Of a DNA stretch of 64,000 nt, positions 7,484 through 17,500 are shown in pieces. Positions within the stretch are counted from its first letter, which is position 1. Every line of letters begins with the position of its first letter. The position numbers and the translations under genes are program-made. The stretch comes from Chthoniobacter flavus Ellin428 (GTDB taxonomy: Bacteria; Verrucomicrobiota; Verrucomicrobiia; Chthoniobacterales; Chthoniobacteraceae): assembly GCF_000173075.1 (NCBI RefSeq), contig NZ_ABVL01000006.1:124001-188000 (forward strand), written 5' to 3'. Below the pieces are notes generated by a model. The model had not been told where the DNA came from and did no database searches. It saw nothing but the letters and a program-made list of their open reading frames with translations.

Positions 7484-9151
7484 GTGCCCGCAACGCTCAC
7501 CTCCCTTCGCATTCGCAATCTCGCCCTCGTCGAGGAACTCGCCTGGACGCTGCTTCCCGGCTTCACCGCCATCACCGGGGAGACTGGTTCGGGCAAATCG
7601 ATCATCGTCGGCGCGCTCAAGCTCATCCTCGGCGAACGCGCGGACAAAACGCTCGTCCGCACTGGCGCGGAGAGTTGTACCGTGGAGGCGGTATTTCAAT
7701 TCGACGATACGAAAGCGCTGAACCGTGAGCTGGAGGAATTCGGCGTCGAGCCGTGCGAAGGCGGCGAACTCATCCTCAAGCGTGTCTTTTCCGCGACCGG
7801 CACGAACCGCCAATTCATCAACGGCAGCCCGACCACGCTCGCCGTGCTCAAGCAGCTCGGCGACGGCCTCGTGGACTTGCACGGCCCGCACGATCACCAG
7901 TCACTGCTCGCGGATGCCAAGCAACGCAGCCTGCTCGATTCTTTCGCTGGCGCCGATGCGCTGCTGGAAAAATACGAGGAGCAATTCCGCAAGCTGAACC
8001 AACTCATCGACGAACACACCGAGCTATCCACCAGCGAGGCAGCGCTGGAGCGCGAGGTCGATCTGCTTCGACATCAGGTGCACGAAATCGAAGCCGCGCA
8101 ATTGAAGCCCGACGAAGAAGGGGAACTGCTCGCCAAATACAACGTCGGCGCCAACAGCCGCCGCCTGATGGAACTCTCCACCCAGGCCGTCGGCCGCCTC
8201 TCCGAAGAAGAAGACGCCGTGCTCGGCCGCCTCACGGAAATCGGCAAGCTCATCCGCGATCTCGAGCGGCTCGATCCCGCCGCCGCGCGTTTCAGCGAAT
8301 CGCACCTGCGCGCCGCCACCGAGCTCGAAGACCTCGTGCAATCGCTGCAGGACTACGCTCAGGAGATGGACCTCGACCCCGAGCGCCTCGCCCAGATGGA
8401 AGAGCGCGTGTCTCTTTTCGAAACGCTCAAGCGCAAGTACGGCGGCAGCCTCAAGGAGGTCATCGCCTTCGGCGACCAGGCCGGCGAGCGTCTGCGCAAG
8501 ATCGAGTCGCGCGGCACCGAACTCGCGCGCCTCGCCAGCGAGATCGAAATCGGACACAAAGCCGTGCAGGAAGCCGGCAGGAAACTCAACGCCAAGCGCG
8601 CGGCCGCCGCGCCGAAACTGGCCACGAGTGTTACCTCGCAATTGCGCGATCTCGGTTTCAAGAAATCCGATTTCCGCGTCGGCCTCAACGCGCTGGAAAA
8701 GCCCGGCCCGCACGGCTTGGAAAGCATCGAATTCCTCTTCGCACCCAATCCCGGTGAGCCGCCCAAACCGCTCAAAGCCATCGCCTCCAGCGGTGAAATC
8801 TCGCGCGTCATGCTCGCAGTGAAATCCTCCCTTGCCGCGCAGGACACCATCCCGCTGCTCGTCTTCGACGAAATCGACGCCAACGTTGGCGGCGAGATCG
8901 CTCACGCCGTCGGCGCGAAAATGAAATCGCTCGCCGGCGAACATCAGGTGCTGTGCATCAGTCACCTCCCGCAAGTCGCCGCCCAGGCGAACACGCAATT
9001 CGTCGTCACCAAGGAATTCACCAGGGACCGCACCACCTCACAGCTCGAGAAAGTGGAAGGCAAAGCGCGCGTCGAAGAAATCGCCCGCATGCTCGGCGGC
9101 AAAAGCGACTCGGCGCTCGCGCATGCGAAGACGCTGCTCGGGGCGAAGTAG
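7484..9151 (+). CDS. recN: DNA repair protein RecN
   Basis: The 555-residue product is an SMC-like ATPase that acts early in recombinational repair of double-strand breaks. The Walker A motif GETGSGKS is at residues 32-39 after the typical LRIRNLALVEELAWTLLPGF opening. The middle third is charged coiled coil. The C-terminal half has the ABC signature region ASSGEISRVMLAVK and Walker B LLVFDEIDANVGGE, then CISHLPQVAAQA. The gene begins with GTG; no ATG lies closer to the Walker A motif. Length and order are normal for RecN. Confidence 0.97.
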   Translation: MPATLTSLRIRNLALVEELAWTLLPGFTAITGETGSGKSIIVGALKLILGERADKTLVRTGAESCTVEAVFQFDDTKALNRELEEFGVEPCEGGELILKRVFSATGTNRQFINGSPTTLAVLKQLGDGLVDLHGPHDHQSLLADAKQRSLLDSFAGADALLEKYEEQFRKLNQLIDEHTELSTSEAALEREVDLLRHQVHEIEAAQLKPDEEGELLAKYNVGANSRRLMELSTQAVGRLSEEEDAVLGRLTEIGKLIRDLERLDPAAARFSESHLRAATELEDLVQSLQDYAQEMDLDPERLAQMEERVSLFETLKRKYGGSLKEVIAFGDQAGERLRKIESRGTELARLASEIEIGHKAVQEAGRKLNAKRAAAAPKLATSVTSQLRDLGFKKSDFRVGLNALEKPGPHGLESIEFLFAPNPGEPPKPLKAIASSGEISRVMLAVKSSLAAQDTIPLLVFDEIDANVGGEIAHAVGAKMKSLAGEHQVLCISHLPQVAAQANTQFVVTKEFTRDRTTSQLEKVEGKARVEEIARMLGGKSDSALAHAKTLLGAK

Positions 9152-9187
9152 CTGAATCGCCTAAACGATTGGTTATCCTGATTACCT

Positions 9188-10015
9188 ATGAGCGAACCCG
9201 TTTATATGTTCGATGGTGCCGAACCGGCCATGCACCAAGCGTATGTGAATGCGCAGAAGTCCTTTAGATATTTCTGGCGCGAGTTGTCCTGGGAGCATCG
9301 CAGGATCGTTCCAGGCCTCGACATGTCGATGGTGAAAATGCCTTTCACCGATGGCCCGCGCACGGACGGCAAGCCGGCTTACGAACACATGTGGGTTGGG
9401 GAGGTAGACTTCGATGGAGAGACCATTTCGGGCAAACTCCTTAACTCCCCCAACTGGCTGACTTCGGTCCGCGAGAGAGCAACCATTCGTTTGCCATTCC
9501 CGAAGCTCGAAGATTGGATGATGGTGGTCCAGGGAAAGGCGTATGGCGGATACACTGTCAATGTCGTGCGAGCGAAGATGGGAGCGAGCCAACGCAAAGA
9601 GCACGACGCGGCTTGGGGTCTGGATTTCGGCGATCCAGCTGTCATCCGCACGGAGATTGGTGAGCGGGCGGAGAAGCCCAAGAGATCCTTCTTTGAAAGT
9701 CTCTTCGGTAGCGGCAAAACGCCTACGCCGGACCAGGAAACTTTCCGCGATCACCCGATGTGCGTGAACATGCTCGGGAAGATCGAAGAACAACTGAAAG
9801 GCGATGGTTCGATCGCCCGTTCGACCGATCACGAAGGCTGGACTTTGCTGCAGCGGGAGGCGCTGGCGGGCAACCTCGGAGTGGTGAAACTGCTGGTGCG
9901 CTATGGGGCAGATGTCACTGCCAAAGCCGGCCCGGGTCGCACCGCCTCGGAGCTTGCGCGCGGCATCGGTTGGTCGGAAATCGCCGATTTCCTCTACCAA
10001 TCCGCACTCAATTAG
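9188..10015 (+). CDS. DUF2314 domain protein with C-terminal ankyrin repeat
   Basis: Residues ~14-150 look like DUF2314 (AMHQAYVNAQKSFRYFWRELSWE in pieces, then VKMPFTDG, EHMWVGEVDFDGETISGKLLN, and DWMMVVQGKAYGGYTVNVVR). A linker follows, then residues ~215-270 form about one and a half ankyrin repeats (DHEGWTLLQREALAGNLGVVKLLVRYGADVTAK in pieces, GRTASELARGIGWSEIADFL). No signal peptide is seen, so it is probably cytoplasmic. The combination suggests an adaptor or immunity-type protein, but that is a guess. The family call rests on pattern memory. Confidence 0.75.
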   Translation: MSEPVYMFDGAEPAMHQAYVNAQKSFRYFWRELSWEHRRIVPGLDMSMVKMPFTDGPRTDGKPAYEHMWVGEVDFDGETISGKLLNSPNWLTSVRERATIRLPFPKLEDWMMVVQGKAYGGYTVNVVRAKMGASQRKEHDAAWGLDFGDPAVIRTEIGERAEKPKRSFFESLFGSGKTPTPDQETFRDHPMCVNMLGKIEEQLKGDGSIARSTDHEGWTLLQREALAGNLGVVKLLVRYGADVTAKAGPGRTASELARGIGWSEIADFLYQSALN

Positions 10016-10077
10016 CAATGCTTGGCAGAAGCGGTTCTGCCCTTGCCCCAAAATGGCGCTACGCGCGTTGGGTCGGT

Positions 10078-10097
10078 CGGCGACTGGGAAGTCGCCG
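10078..10097. terminator. GCGACT-family hairpin with GNRA loop
   Basis: CGGCGACT at 10078-10085 and AGTCGCCG at 10090-10097 form a perfect 8-base-pair stem closing a GGGA (GNRA-type) loop. It lies 10 bases beyond the stop codon of the M48 gene at 10107, between two convergent genes. Two relatives with the same GCGACT/AGTCGC core occur at 38462-38481 and 38519-38534, so this is a repeated element as well as a possible terminator. Confidence 0.6.
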
Positions 10098-10106
10098 CTC
10101 CCAAGT

Positions 10107-11357
10107 TCAATCTGCTGGCATCGGTCGCCCTTCCGTTGACCACTGGCGAGGCCGATGCGCCTTTTGCCGCCCATCACGCTCCCAGCGGTTCATCACCGGC
10201 GTGATGAAGGCCACCACCAATCCCAAGGCCACCGCGTTCTGCCACGTAAACCGCGCCGGCGCCGCGGGTCGCGGATACTCCGGCGTCACGCCGGCGGCGA
10301 TCAGTCGGTCATACAGACTCGGATGACTCAACGTCGCGGGTGTCACCGCTGGCACCTGGTTGAGCTCATAGAGCCGCTCCAACGCCCGGGCGTAAACTCC
10401 CGGAGACGGTCCTTCGTGCGTTTTCGCGGCGGAATCCGCCCGTTGCTCCATGCGGCGGCGAAAGGCCCTGACCAATCGCGAGACTACGATCAACAGCGCG
10501 CAGATGCCGAAGTATCCCGCCCAGCCAAAAGCATGCGTCGCCGGTTTGAAAAAGATGGCCGGCAACAAGGTGAATGTCGAAAGCACGAGCATCGCCACGG
10601 TGCCTCGCGGCTCGCTGAGATGGCCGAATTCATGTGCGCAGACCGCCCCCAATTCGTCGTCCGGCAGGACGTCCATGGCCATTTCCGTCACGGCCAAAGT
10701 ATTGAGTAGCGGAAAGGCAATGGCGTTGGCACCGTAGAGGCGCAGCAACCCCACGCGCGGCATCGGCAGATCCATCCGCGTTGCGATCTCACGGACGATC
10801 TCTTGCAGCCGCGGCGGCGCGGGGATGAGGACACCCATCCGTCGCAAAATCCAAAGCGCGCCTCCCCAGACGAGTCCGAGATTGAGCGCGATGACGAGCG
10901 CGGTGACACCCACCGCGGTCCAGCCCAGATGATTGGGCATCAGGAAAATAGCGGCGATCAGGACGCCCACCGCCATGAGCCGAATGACAAAGACGGCGGC
11001 GAGATTGCGCAACCACCGACCCAGGGCCAGGTTGGGAAAGACGGCCTTCGCGGTCGGCCACATTCCGAGGATGACACCGGCAAAGCCCGCCACCGCCGCG
11101 GGGAGATAAGCCAGCGGGATTTCGGGAAACTGCGAGTATTGAGCGGCGGCGAGGACGGCCGGAAAGATGAAGAACAGCAGGCCGTTTGTCTTCCGGATCG
11201 GCCAAAGGAGGCGAGCTCGCGCGGTCCAGTGAGCGTCCCGCGTCCGCCGCCAGGGCACGAGTGCAAGTTGGTTCATTCCGTAAACCACGATCGCTGCGAG
11301 GGCGAAATGGCAGGCCAGCAAGGTCGCGAACAACATGCGGCGACGGTAGTGGGCCAC
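10107..11357 (-). CDS. M48-family membrane metalloprotease
   Basis: The 416-residue protein has several N-terminal membrane helices (about residues 8-28, 60-75, 85-105, 120-140, 148-172). The zinc-binding HExxH follows as HEFGH at 242-246 in DELGAVCAHEFGHLSEP, then another membrane pair near 255-290. An acidic metal ligand is likely in RMEQRADSAA, and a further helix lies near 385-400. This matches M48 peptidases, which degrade damaged membrane or envelope proteins. It diverges from the large TPR gene; the intervening 223 bases contain a palindromic repeat at 11402-11490. Confidence 0.88.
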   Translation of the reverse strand: MAHYRRRMLFATLLACHFALAAIVVYGMNQLALVPWRRTRDAHWTARARLLWPIRKTNGLLFFIFPAVLAAAQYSQFPEIPLAYLPAAVAGFAGVILGMWPTAKAVFPNLALGRWLRNLAAVFVIRLMAVGVLIAAIFLMPNHLGWTAVGVTALVIALNLGLVWGGALWILRRMGVLIPAPPRLQEIVREIATRMDLPMPRVGLLRLYGANAIAFPLLNTLAVTEMAMDVLPDDELGAVCAHEFGHLSEPRGTVAMLVLSTFTLLPAIFFKPATHAFGWAGYFGICALLIVVSRLVRAFRRRMEQRADSAAKTHEGPSPGVYARALERLYELNQVPAVTPATLSHPSLYDRLIAAGVTPEYPRPAAPARFTWQNAVALGLVVAFITPVMNRWERDGRQKAHRPRQWSTEGRPMPAD

Positions 11358-11401
11358 AGTGTGTTCGGCGAGTCAGTTCCATCCCAGTATTGAAGAGAAG
11401 G

Positions 11402-11490
11402 AATGACCACGGGGTACGCGGATTTCACAGATTTCAGAGAGGATTGCGCAGCCGCTTCTGTAATCCGTAAGATCTGTGTCATTCGTGGTT
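11402..11490. repeat. Palindromic element, ATCCGTG/ATCTGTG word family
   Basis: The left arm at 11402-11437 carries ACCACGGGGTACGCGGAT and TTCACAGATTTCAG. The right arm at 11455-11490 carries CTGTAATCCGTAAGATCTG and TGTCATTCGTGGTT, largely its complement. The words ATCCGTA, ATCTGTG and ATTCGTG are degenerate tandem units. Unlike most elements here, it lies between two divergent starts (M48 and TPR), not after a stop codon. Confidence 0.7.
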
Positions 11491-11580
11491 AAAACAACCC
11501 GCAGTGGTCCGGCACCCATACAGCCTGGTGCGTGGTGGGCGGGACTTGCCGCCCCGCCGACACGCGCTAGCTTGTGCGCG

Positions 11581-14500
11581 ATGCGGCGTCTCCCCCTTTT
11601 CCTTTCCCTGCTCCTCCTGGCACGGGTTGCGCCTGCCGAAACGCCGGTTTCGCCGCGGATCGTCGAGCGCTATAAACAGATGCTGGCGGCTTCCCCGGTG
11701 GAGGGGACCGCGCTGGATCGCCTGTGGAAAATCTATGCCGACCAGGGGCAGACCGGGCGATTGCTTGATGAATACAAGGCCAGCGACACCTTTGCCGCCC
11801 AGTTGATCCTCGGCCATCTTCTGCGCCGCGCCGGTCGCGCCGATGAGGCCGCGGCCGCCTATCGACATGCCGCGACGCTTGATCCCAAAAGCTACCTGCC
11901 CGCGCTGGCCCTGGCGCACTTGGAGAGTGAGCGCTCTCATCCGCGCGACGCCGCCGACTGGCTGGAAAAGGCCGTCGCCGCTATGCCCCCCGGTGATGCG
12001 CGCCTGTCCGAGACCTTGCTCCAGCTCGGCACGGCATGGCTCGATGCCGGCGAGACCGACAAAGCCGCCGCCGCTTGGGAAAAGACTGTGGCTCTCAATC
12101 CCGAGGACCTTGCGCTGCGCCGCAAGCTCGCCGCCGCCTACGAACGCAATTTCCTGCCCGAGCGGGCCATCGAACATCTCTCCTACGTCGAGGCTCACTC
12201 CACGCCCACGGAACGCCCGTTGGTCCTGCAACAGATCGCCCGGATCCAACAAGGTGCGGGGCATCAGGATGCCGCCATCGCTGCGCTGGAAAAGGCGCTC
12301 GCCCTCACCGGCCCAGGCAACTGGCTGCGTGGCGACCTGGAGTCCCAACTCATCCGCCTGCATCAGCGCTACCATCGCACCGCGGAACTGGAGGAGCGCT
12401 GGAAGAAATACGCCACCGAAAATCCGCGCGATCTCGGCGGCTGCCTGCAACTCGTCGAACTCTACGAGCGCCTCGGCGATCTCGAGCAGCAGCGGGTGTG
12501 GCTGGAAAAACTCACCGCCCTCGCGCCGAAGAATTTCGAGTATCGCGAGAAGCTGGCGCGCTTGCTCCTGCAGATGGATCAGCCGGAACCGGCCACGGCG
12601 ATTTACGACCAGTTGCTGAAAGACCAGCCGACGAATGCGGATTACGTCTTCTCCCGGGCGAAGCTGGACGTGCAACGCGACGCCGCCGCGACGGCGAAAC
12701 AACGCATCGACGCGCTGCTCGCCGCGCGGAAGAACGACGATTCCGTCCGGGCCAAGGCGCTGGAATTCTACCAGCAAAACCATCTCACCGATTACATCGA
12801 GGAGCACCTCACGGCCGACGCCGCGGGCAATGGCGAGGACGCGCTGGCCGCATTGGCCACGTTCTATTTCAGCCAGCATCGCGATGCCGAAGCCCGACGC
12901 GTGTTGCAACGCATGGTACGCCCCGCCGAATCGGTCGCCCGCCAGGCCGCTGCGCATTTCCACATCGCCCAGATTTTGCGTGGGCAGAATGACTTCGCCA
13001 ATGGTGCCGCGGAACTCGGCGCGGCCGCGAAATTGCAGCCGGACAATCGCGATTTCCATCTCGCGCTCGGCGATCTGCACGCCGTGCATGGCGACTATAA
13101 ACTGGCCCAGGCGGATTTCGAAAACGCGGAGCGCTGCAGCAAAAGCGATGTGGAAAAAGTCGAGGCCGACCAAAAGCTTTTCGAAAGCTACCGCGCGGCC
13201 ACCCCGCCACACGAAGGTCACGCGCCCACACCGTTCAGCGTGCCCGGTGGAGAGCCGCCGCCACAGGATCCCAACCCCGCGCTGGATCAATACATCATCG
13301 CGTTGGAGAAATCCGCGCATGAGCAAAACACCGAGGCCGCGTGGCTGCGGTTGGCCCGGTGGCGGATGTGGAATCGCGACACGAAAGGCGCGGCCTACGC
13401 CACGGAGAAAGCGCTGGAGCTGAATCCTAATTCCGTCACGAGTTACGAGTTGCTGGTCAAGCTGCAGACCTCGAATGGCCCCTCGCCGGAAGCCGTGCAG
13501 GACCTCGGGGAGCTCGCGCGCATCGATCCCGCGAACCGGGCGAACTATTCGCGCCGCGCGGGCCAACTCGAGCTGCAGGCTGGCCATATCCCGGAAGCGC
13601 TCGCCATCTTCGAAAAGCTCGTCGCGGAAAATCCCGGCAACGTCGATGCGCTCACCGACCTCGCGCTCACCCAGCAGCGGGGCGAGCATTGGCCCGAGGC
13701 GTTGGCCACGTGGAAGCAAGTCTACGACGCCAGCCCGGTCTCGCACCGGCACGAAGCGCTCAACTCGCTCCTGCATGTGCTCGAGCGGCTCGACCAGCCG
13801 CAGGCCTCCGCGGATTTCCAGCTCAAGGCGATCGAGTCGGAACCGAACGATCGCGAACGCTTCGCGCTCTTCAACGAACTGCTCACCCATTGCACCAAAA
13901 ATCATCTGCTCGACTGGCTGCGCGCCCAATTTGAAAAGCGGCGCAAGCTGCATGCGGATGATTATTTTACCGAGGTGTCGCTCGGTCGGATTTTGAAAGC
14001 GAGCGGGCAGATTCCCGCCGCTTTCGAGGTGCTCGCGGATGCTTCCTACGCCGCACCGAACCAGGCCGATGCGTTGCCCGACCTGATTCGCGAAGCCGAG
14101 GACCTGCACAAGCTCGACGCCGCGGTGAAGCTGCAGGAGCAACTGCTGCGCATCGCCCCGCAGGAGACGCCCGATGGGTTGATCAAGCTCGCGCAATTAC
14201 AGGAAAAGAATTTTGCCATCGAGGCCGCTGAGCAGACATGGGAGCGCGTGGTGCAGAAGTTCCCGCGCGACACGGTGGCGCTGAATCACGCCACTGACTT
14301 CCAGCTCGCCTGGGGCACGCCGGAACGGGCCATCGTCCTGCTACGCAAAACGCGCACGCTCGACCCCGCGAATGCCCGTTCGCTGGCCGCGCTGGCCACG
14401 CTCGATATCGAAGCCGGGAACAACGCCGAGGCGCGTGGATGCCTCGAGGAAGTGCTCCGCGTCACGCCGCCGGAAAAGACCGGCGATCCCATGCATTTCC

Positions 14501-17500
14501 CAGCGGTGAAGCCGACCGAAGCCGGTCGTTTGCAGACCGCTTATCTCGCCGCGGTGGGCCAGCGCAATGGACGTCCCGCGCCGGAGGCGATGCGCGCGCT
14601 GCGCAGCTTTTGGGTGGATGAAGCGGCGGAGAAAAGCAGCGGCGATACGAAGAGCGACCGCGACCTGCGCTTCAATGCGATCCGCCAGCTCGCGCAGATC
14701 GTGGCCTCCAGTGGAAATGCCGCGGACCGAGCGCAGTGGGTCGACCGCTGGCGCAAGAACGCGGACTCGCCGAGCGAGGTGCTCTGGGCGCTCTTCTACG
14801 TCGGCGACGGTGCAGCGACGCTCGATCGTGTGCAGTCGATGATGAGCGGGCAGATTCATGACCCGAAAATGGCGCAGGCCTTCATCTGGCTGGCCTTGCA
14901 ATCGAAGCAGTACGCGCGGCTCGCCGAATGGTTCCGGGACAAGCATCGCACGCCGAGCGAGCGGGATTATCTGATGATCGCCCTCGGCCAGGCATTGGAT
15001 AACAGCGACCAGAAGACCGATCCCGCGATGATCGAGACGCTGTTCGGTGAAGGCACCCATCTGCGGCCCTGGCAGGCGGCGGAACTTTTCGCCAGCCGCA
15101 ATCGCTTTCACGAAGCTATCCAGCTCGGCCAGCGCGTCTTCGACAGCTCGACCTCGCAACGCGCGGTCTGCGGTCTCGACCTGGCCCAGTGGCATCTCAT
15201 GCTCGGCCAGGTGGACGAGGCCCGCGCCCTTCTGCACACGACCATTTCCTCCTCCGCGGAATCGCTCGACGCGCCGGTCTGCGCCGCATTGCGCGAGTAT
15301 TACCTGCTCCTGCCGGAGCCGGATCGCCGGGCCTTCGTCGAAACCTATCTCGCCGCGCATCAGTCGCAGCCGCTGCATGCCGCGCTGGCCGGTGCGCTAT
15401 TGCACGGGCTCGCGGGCGATGAAAAGGCGGCCGAGGCGGACCTCGACCGGCTCATCGAAATGCGGGCGCTGTCGGGCAATCAATACGACGACACGACCAG
15501 CTCCGGTTCGCGCCAGTTGCGTTTCGTGGTCGAGACCGGGACGCAGCTCGAGGCACTGAAGCTGGAAAATCTCGCCGCCTATTTTTGGGAAAATGCGCTG
15601 GCCGATGAAGCGCTGGTGCAGCTTCAGGGGGACCAGGCGGCGAGCCTGGCACGCGACATTCGCCAGCGGCTTTGTATCCTGCGCGCCGCCGATGCGCCCG
15701 CCGGCGAGCTCACTCAGTGGCTCGATCAGTTCACCCGCCTCTCCCCCGGTGATGGGTTGGGGCCGCTGGCCAATGCGCTTTCCAGCATGGGCGTGCATGC
15801 ACGGGCCATCGCCATCTATCGGCAAATTTGGGAGCGCGATCCGGCCGACACCGAATCCGTGCGTAATCTGCTCACGGTCTGTCGTGCGGCGGGCGACAAC
15901 GACACTTCGGGAAACGTGCTCCGCACGGTCCTCAACGACAACGGTGGGCGCTTGCCCGACGGCGCGCGGCGCGAGTTTCTGCTGCAGTATGCCGACGTGC
16001 TCGAGCACAAGGGCGACCTCGACGGCGCGCGGACGGCGCTCGGGAGCGCGGTGGAAAGCACGCCCGGCGATACCCGGTTGCTCTTGCGCCTCGCGGAGTT
16101 GCACGACCGGGCCGGGCATGCCGACCAAGCGATGGCGACTTATCAGCGGCTGCTCGTCATGGAGCCGGGCAATCTCGCCGCCCGTCTCGCCCTTTCCACG
16201 ATCTACGAAAATCAAAATCGCCTGAACGATGCGCTGGTCCTTTTCCAGTCTGGAACCGGGCCGGATATGGATGCGCGCCTGGCGATTCTCCAGTGTAAGA
16301 ACAATCAGCCCGAGGCCGCGCTGACCACGCTCGACCGCATCCTACCGCCGCAGCACATCACGCCGGCGCTGAATCTCGCCGCGGCTTTCGTCGCCCGCGA
16401 TGACCGCCCGCATGCCCGCGCGGCCGTGCAGAGCGCGCTCGCCCACACCACCGAGGCGCGGCTCTGCTTCCCGCTGCAGTGCAAACTGGTTGAGTTACTC
16501 ACTCCTGAGGATGACCCAGTGATGGCGCGCCGGGAATTGCGCCGGTTGCGGCGCTTTGCCACCGAGGGGGATCATCCCAGTTTGCTGGAAAATTATCTCG
16601 AGTTCGCCGGGCCACAGGCGGCGCGACTGAACATTCACGCGGATTTTACGGCTGAGGTGCAGGCCCTGTGGGCGGGAGGGAAGGGGCCGGCGCCGGCCGG
16701 TGTGGCGTTGCTCGTGGCGCTGAGCGATGGCGGTGGCAAAGGTCCGCTCGATGTCGCGCTCAAGCAAGTCCTGGCGCGCGAGGATGTGAACGACAAGCTG
16801 TTGCAGATGGCGGCCGATGCCTTGGAAAAAGCGGGCAATCGCGAAGCGCTCGCCAAAGTGCAGGAACGCATCGCGCAGGTGAATCCGATGAACGAGCAGA
16901 ACGTCATCAACCTCGCGCACACCCTTCAGCAGCTCGGGCGGACGGATGCCGCGCGGTCGCGGCTGGAGACCCTCGCCCTGCGCGCGACGCTCAATGAAGA
17001 TAGCATCGGCAAGGTCGCGCAAGGCTTCGCGGATATCGGCGATACGCAGCGGGCGCTGGCGCTGTATGCGCAGGCGGCGCGCGGGGATCGCTACGCGCGC
17101 AATTGGGCGACGCTGCTGCCCTATGCGAAGTTGCAGACGGCGCAGGGCGATTTCGCTGAGGCCAAGAAGACGCTGCGCCGGGCTTTCAGTGTTCCGGCGA
17201 ATGTCGGTTACGGGGAGATCGTTGACTGGATGGTCGCGGCCAAACGGCTCGATCACGCCGACGAGGAAACGGGTGATTTCGATTTGTCCCCGGGGCGCGC
17301 GGATGCGCTGCGGCGTGCAGTGTTCGATTATTGCGAGAAGGCCGGGCAGGCGGTCGAGGCACTGGTCCTCGCGGAGGCGCATCCGTCCATGATCCAGCCG
17401 GCATTGGCGGCTCGGGTGCGCAAGCTGGCCGTGACCGCCCACGAATTTGAACGGGGGACGAAGCTGCTGGAAAAGCTCGCCGCGCAAACCGATTCGACGG

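Noticed and set aside
11479-14196. A 905-codon minus-strand frame opposite the TPR gene
   Set aside because: Same GC shadow effect; the TPR repeats on the plus strand explain the region fully.
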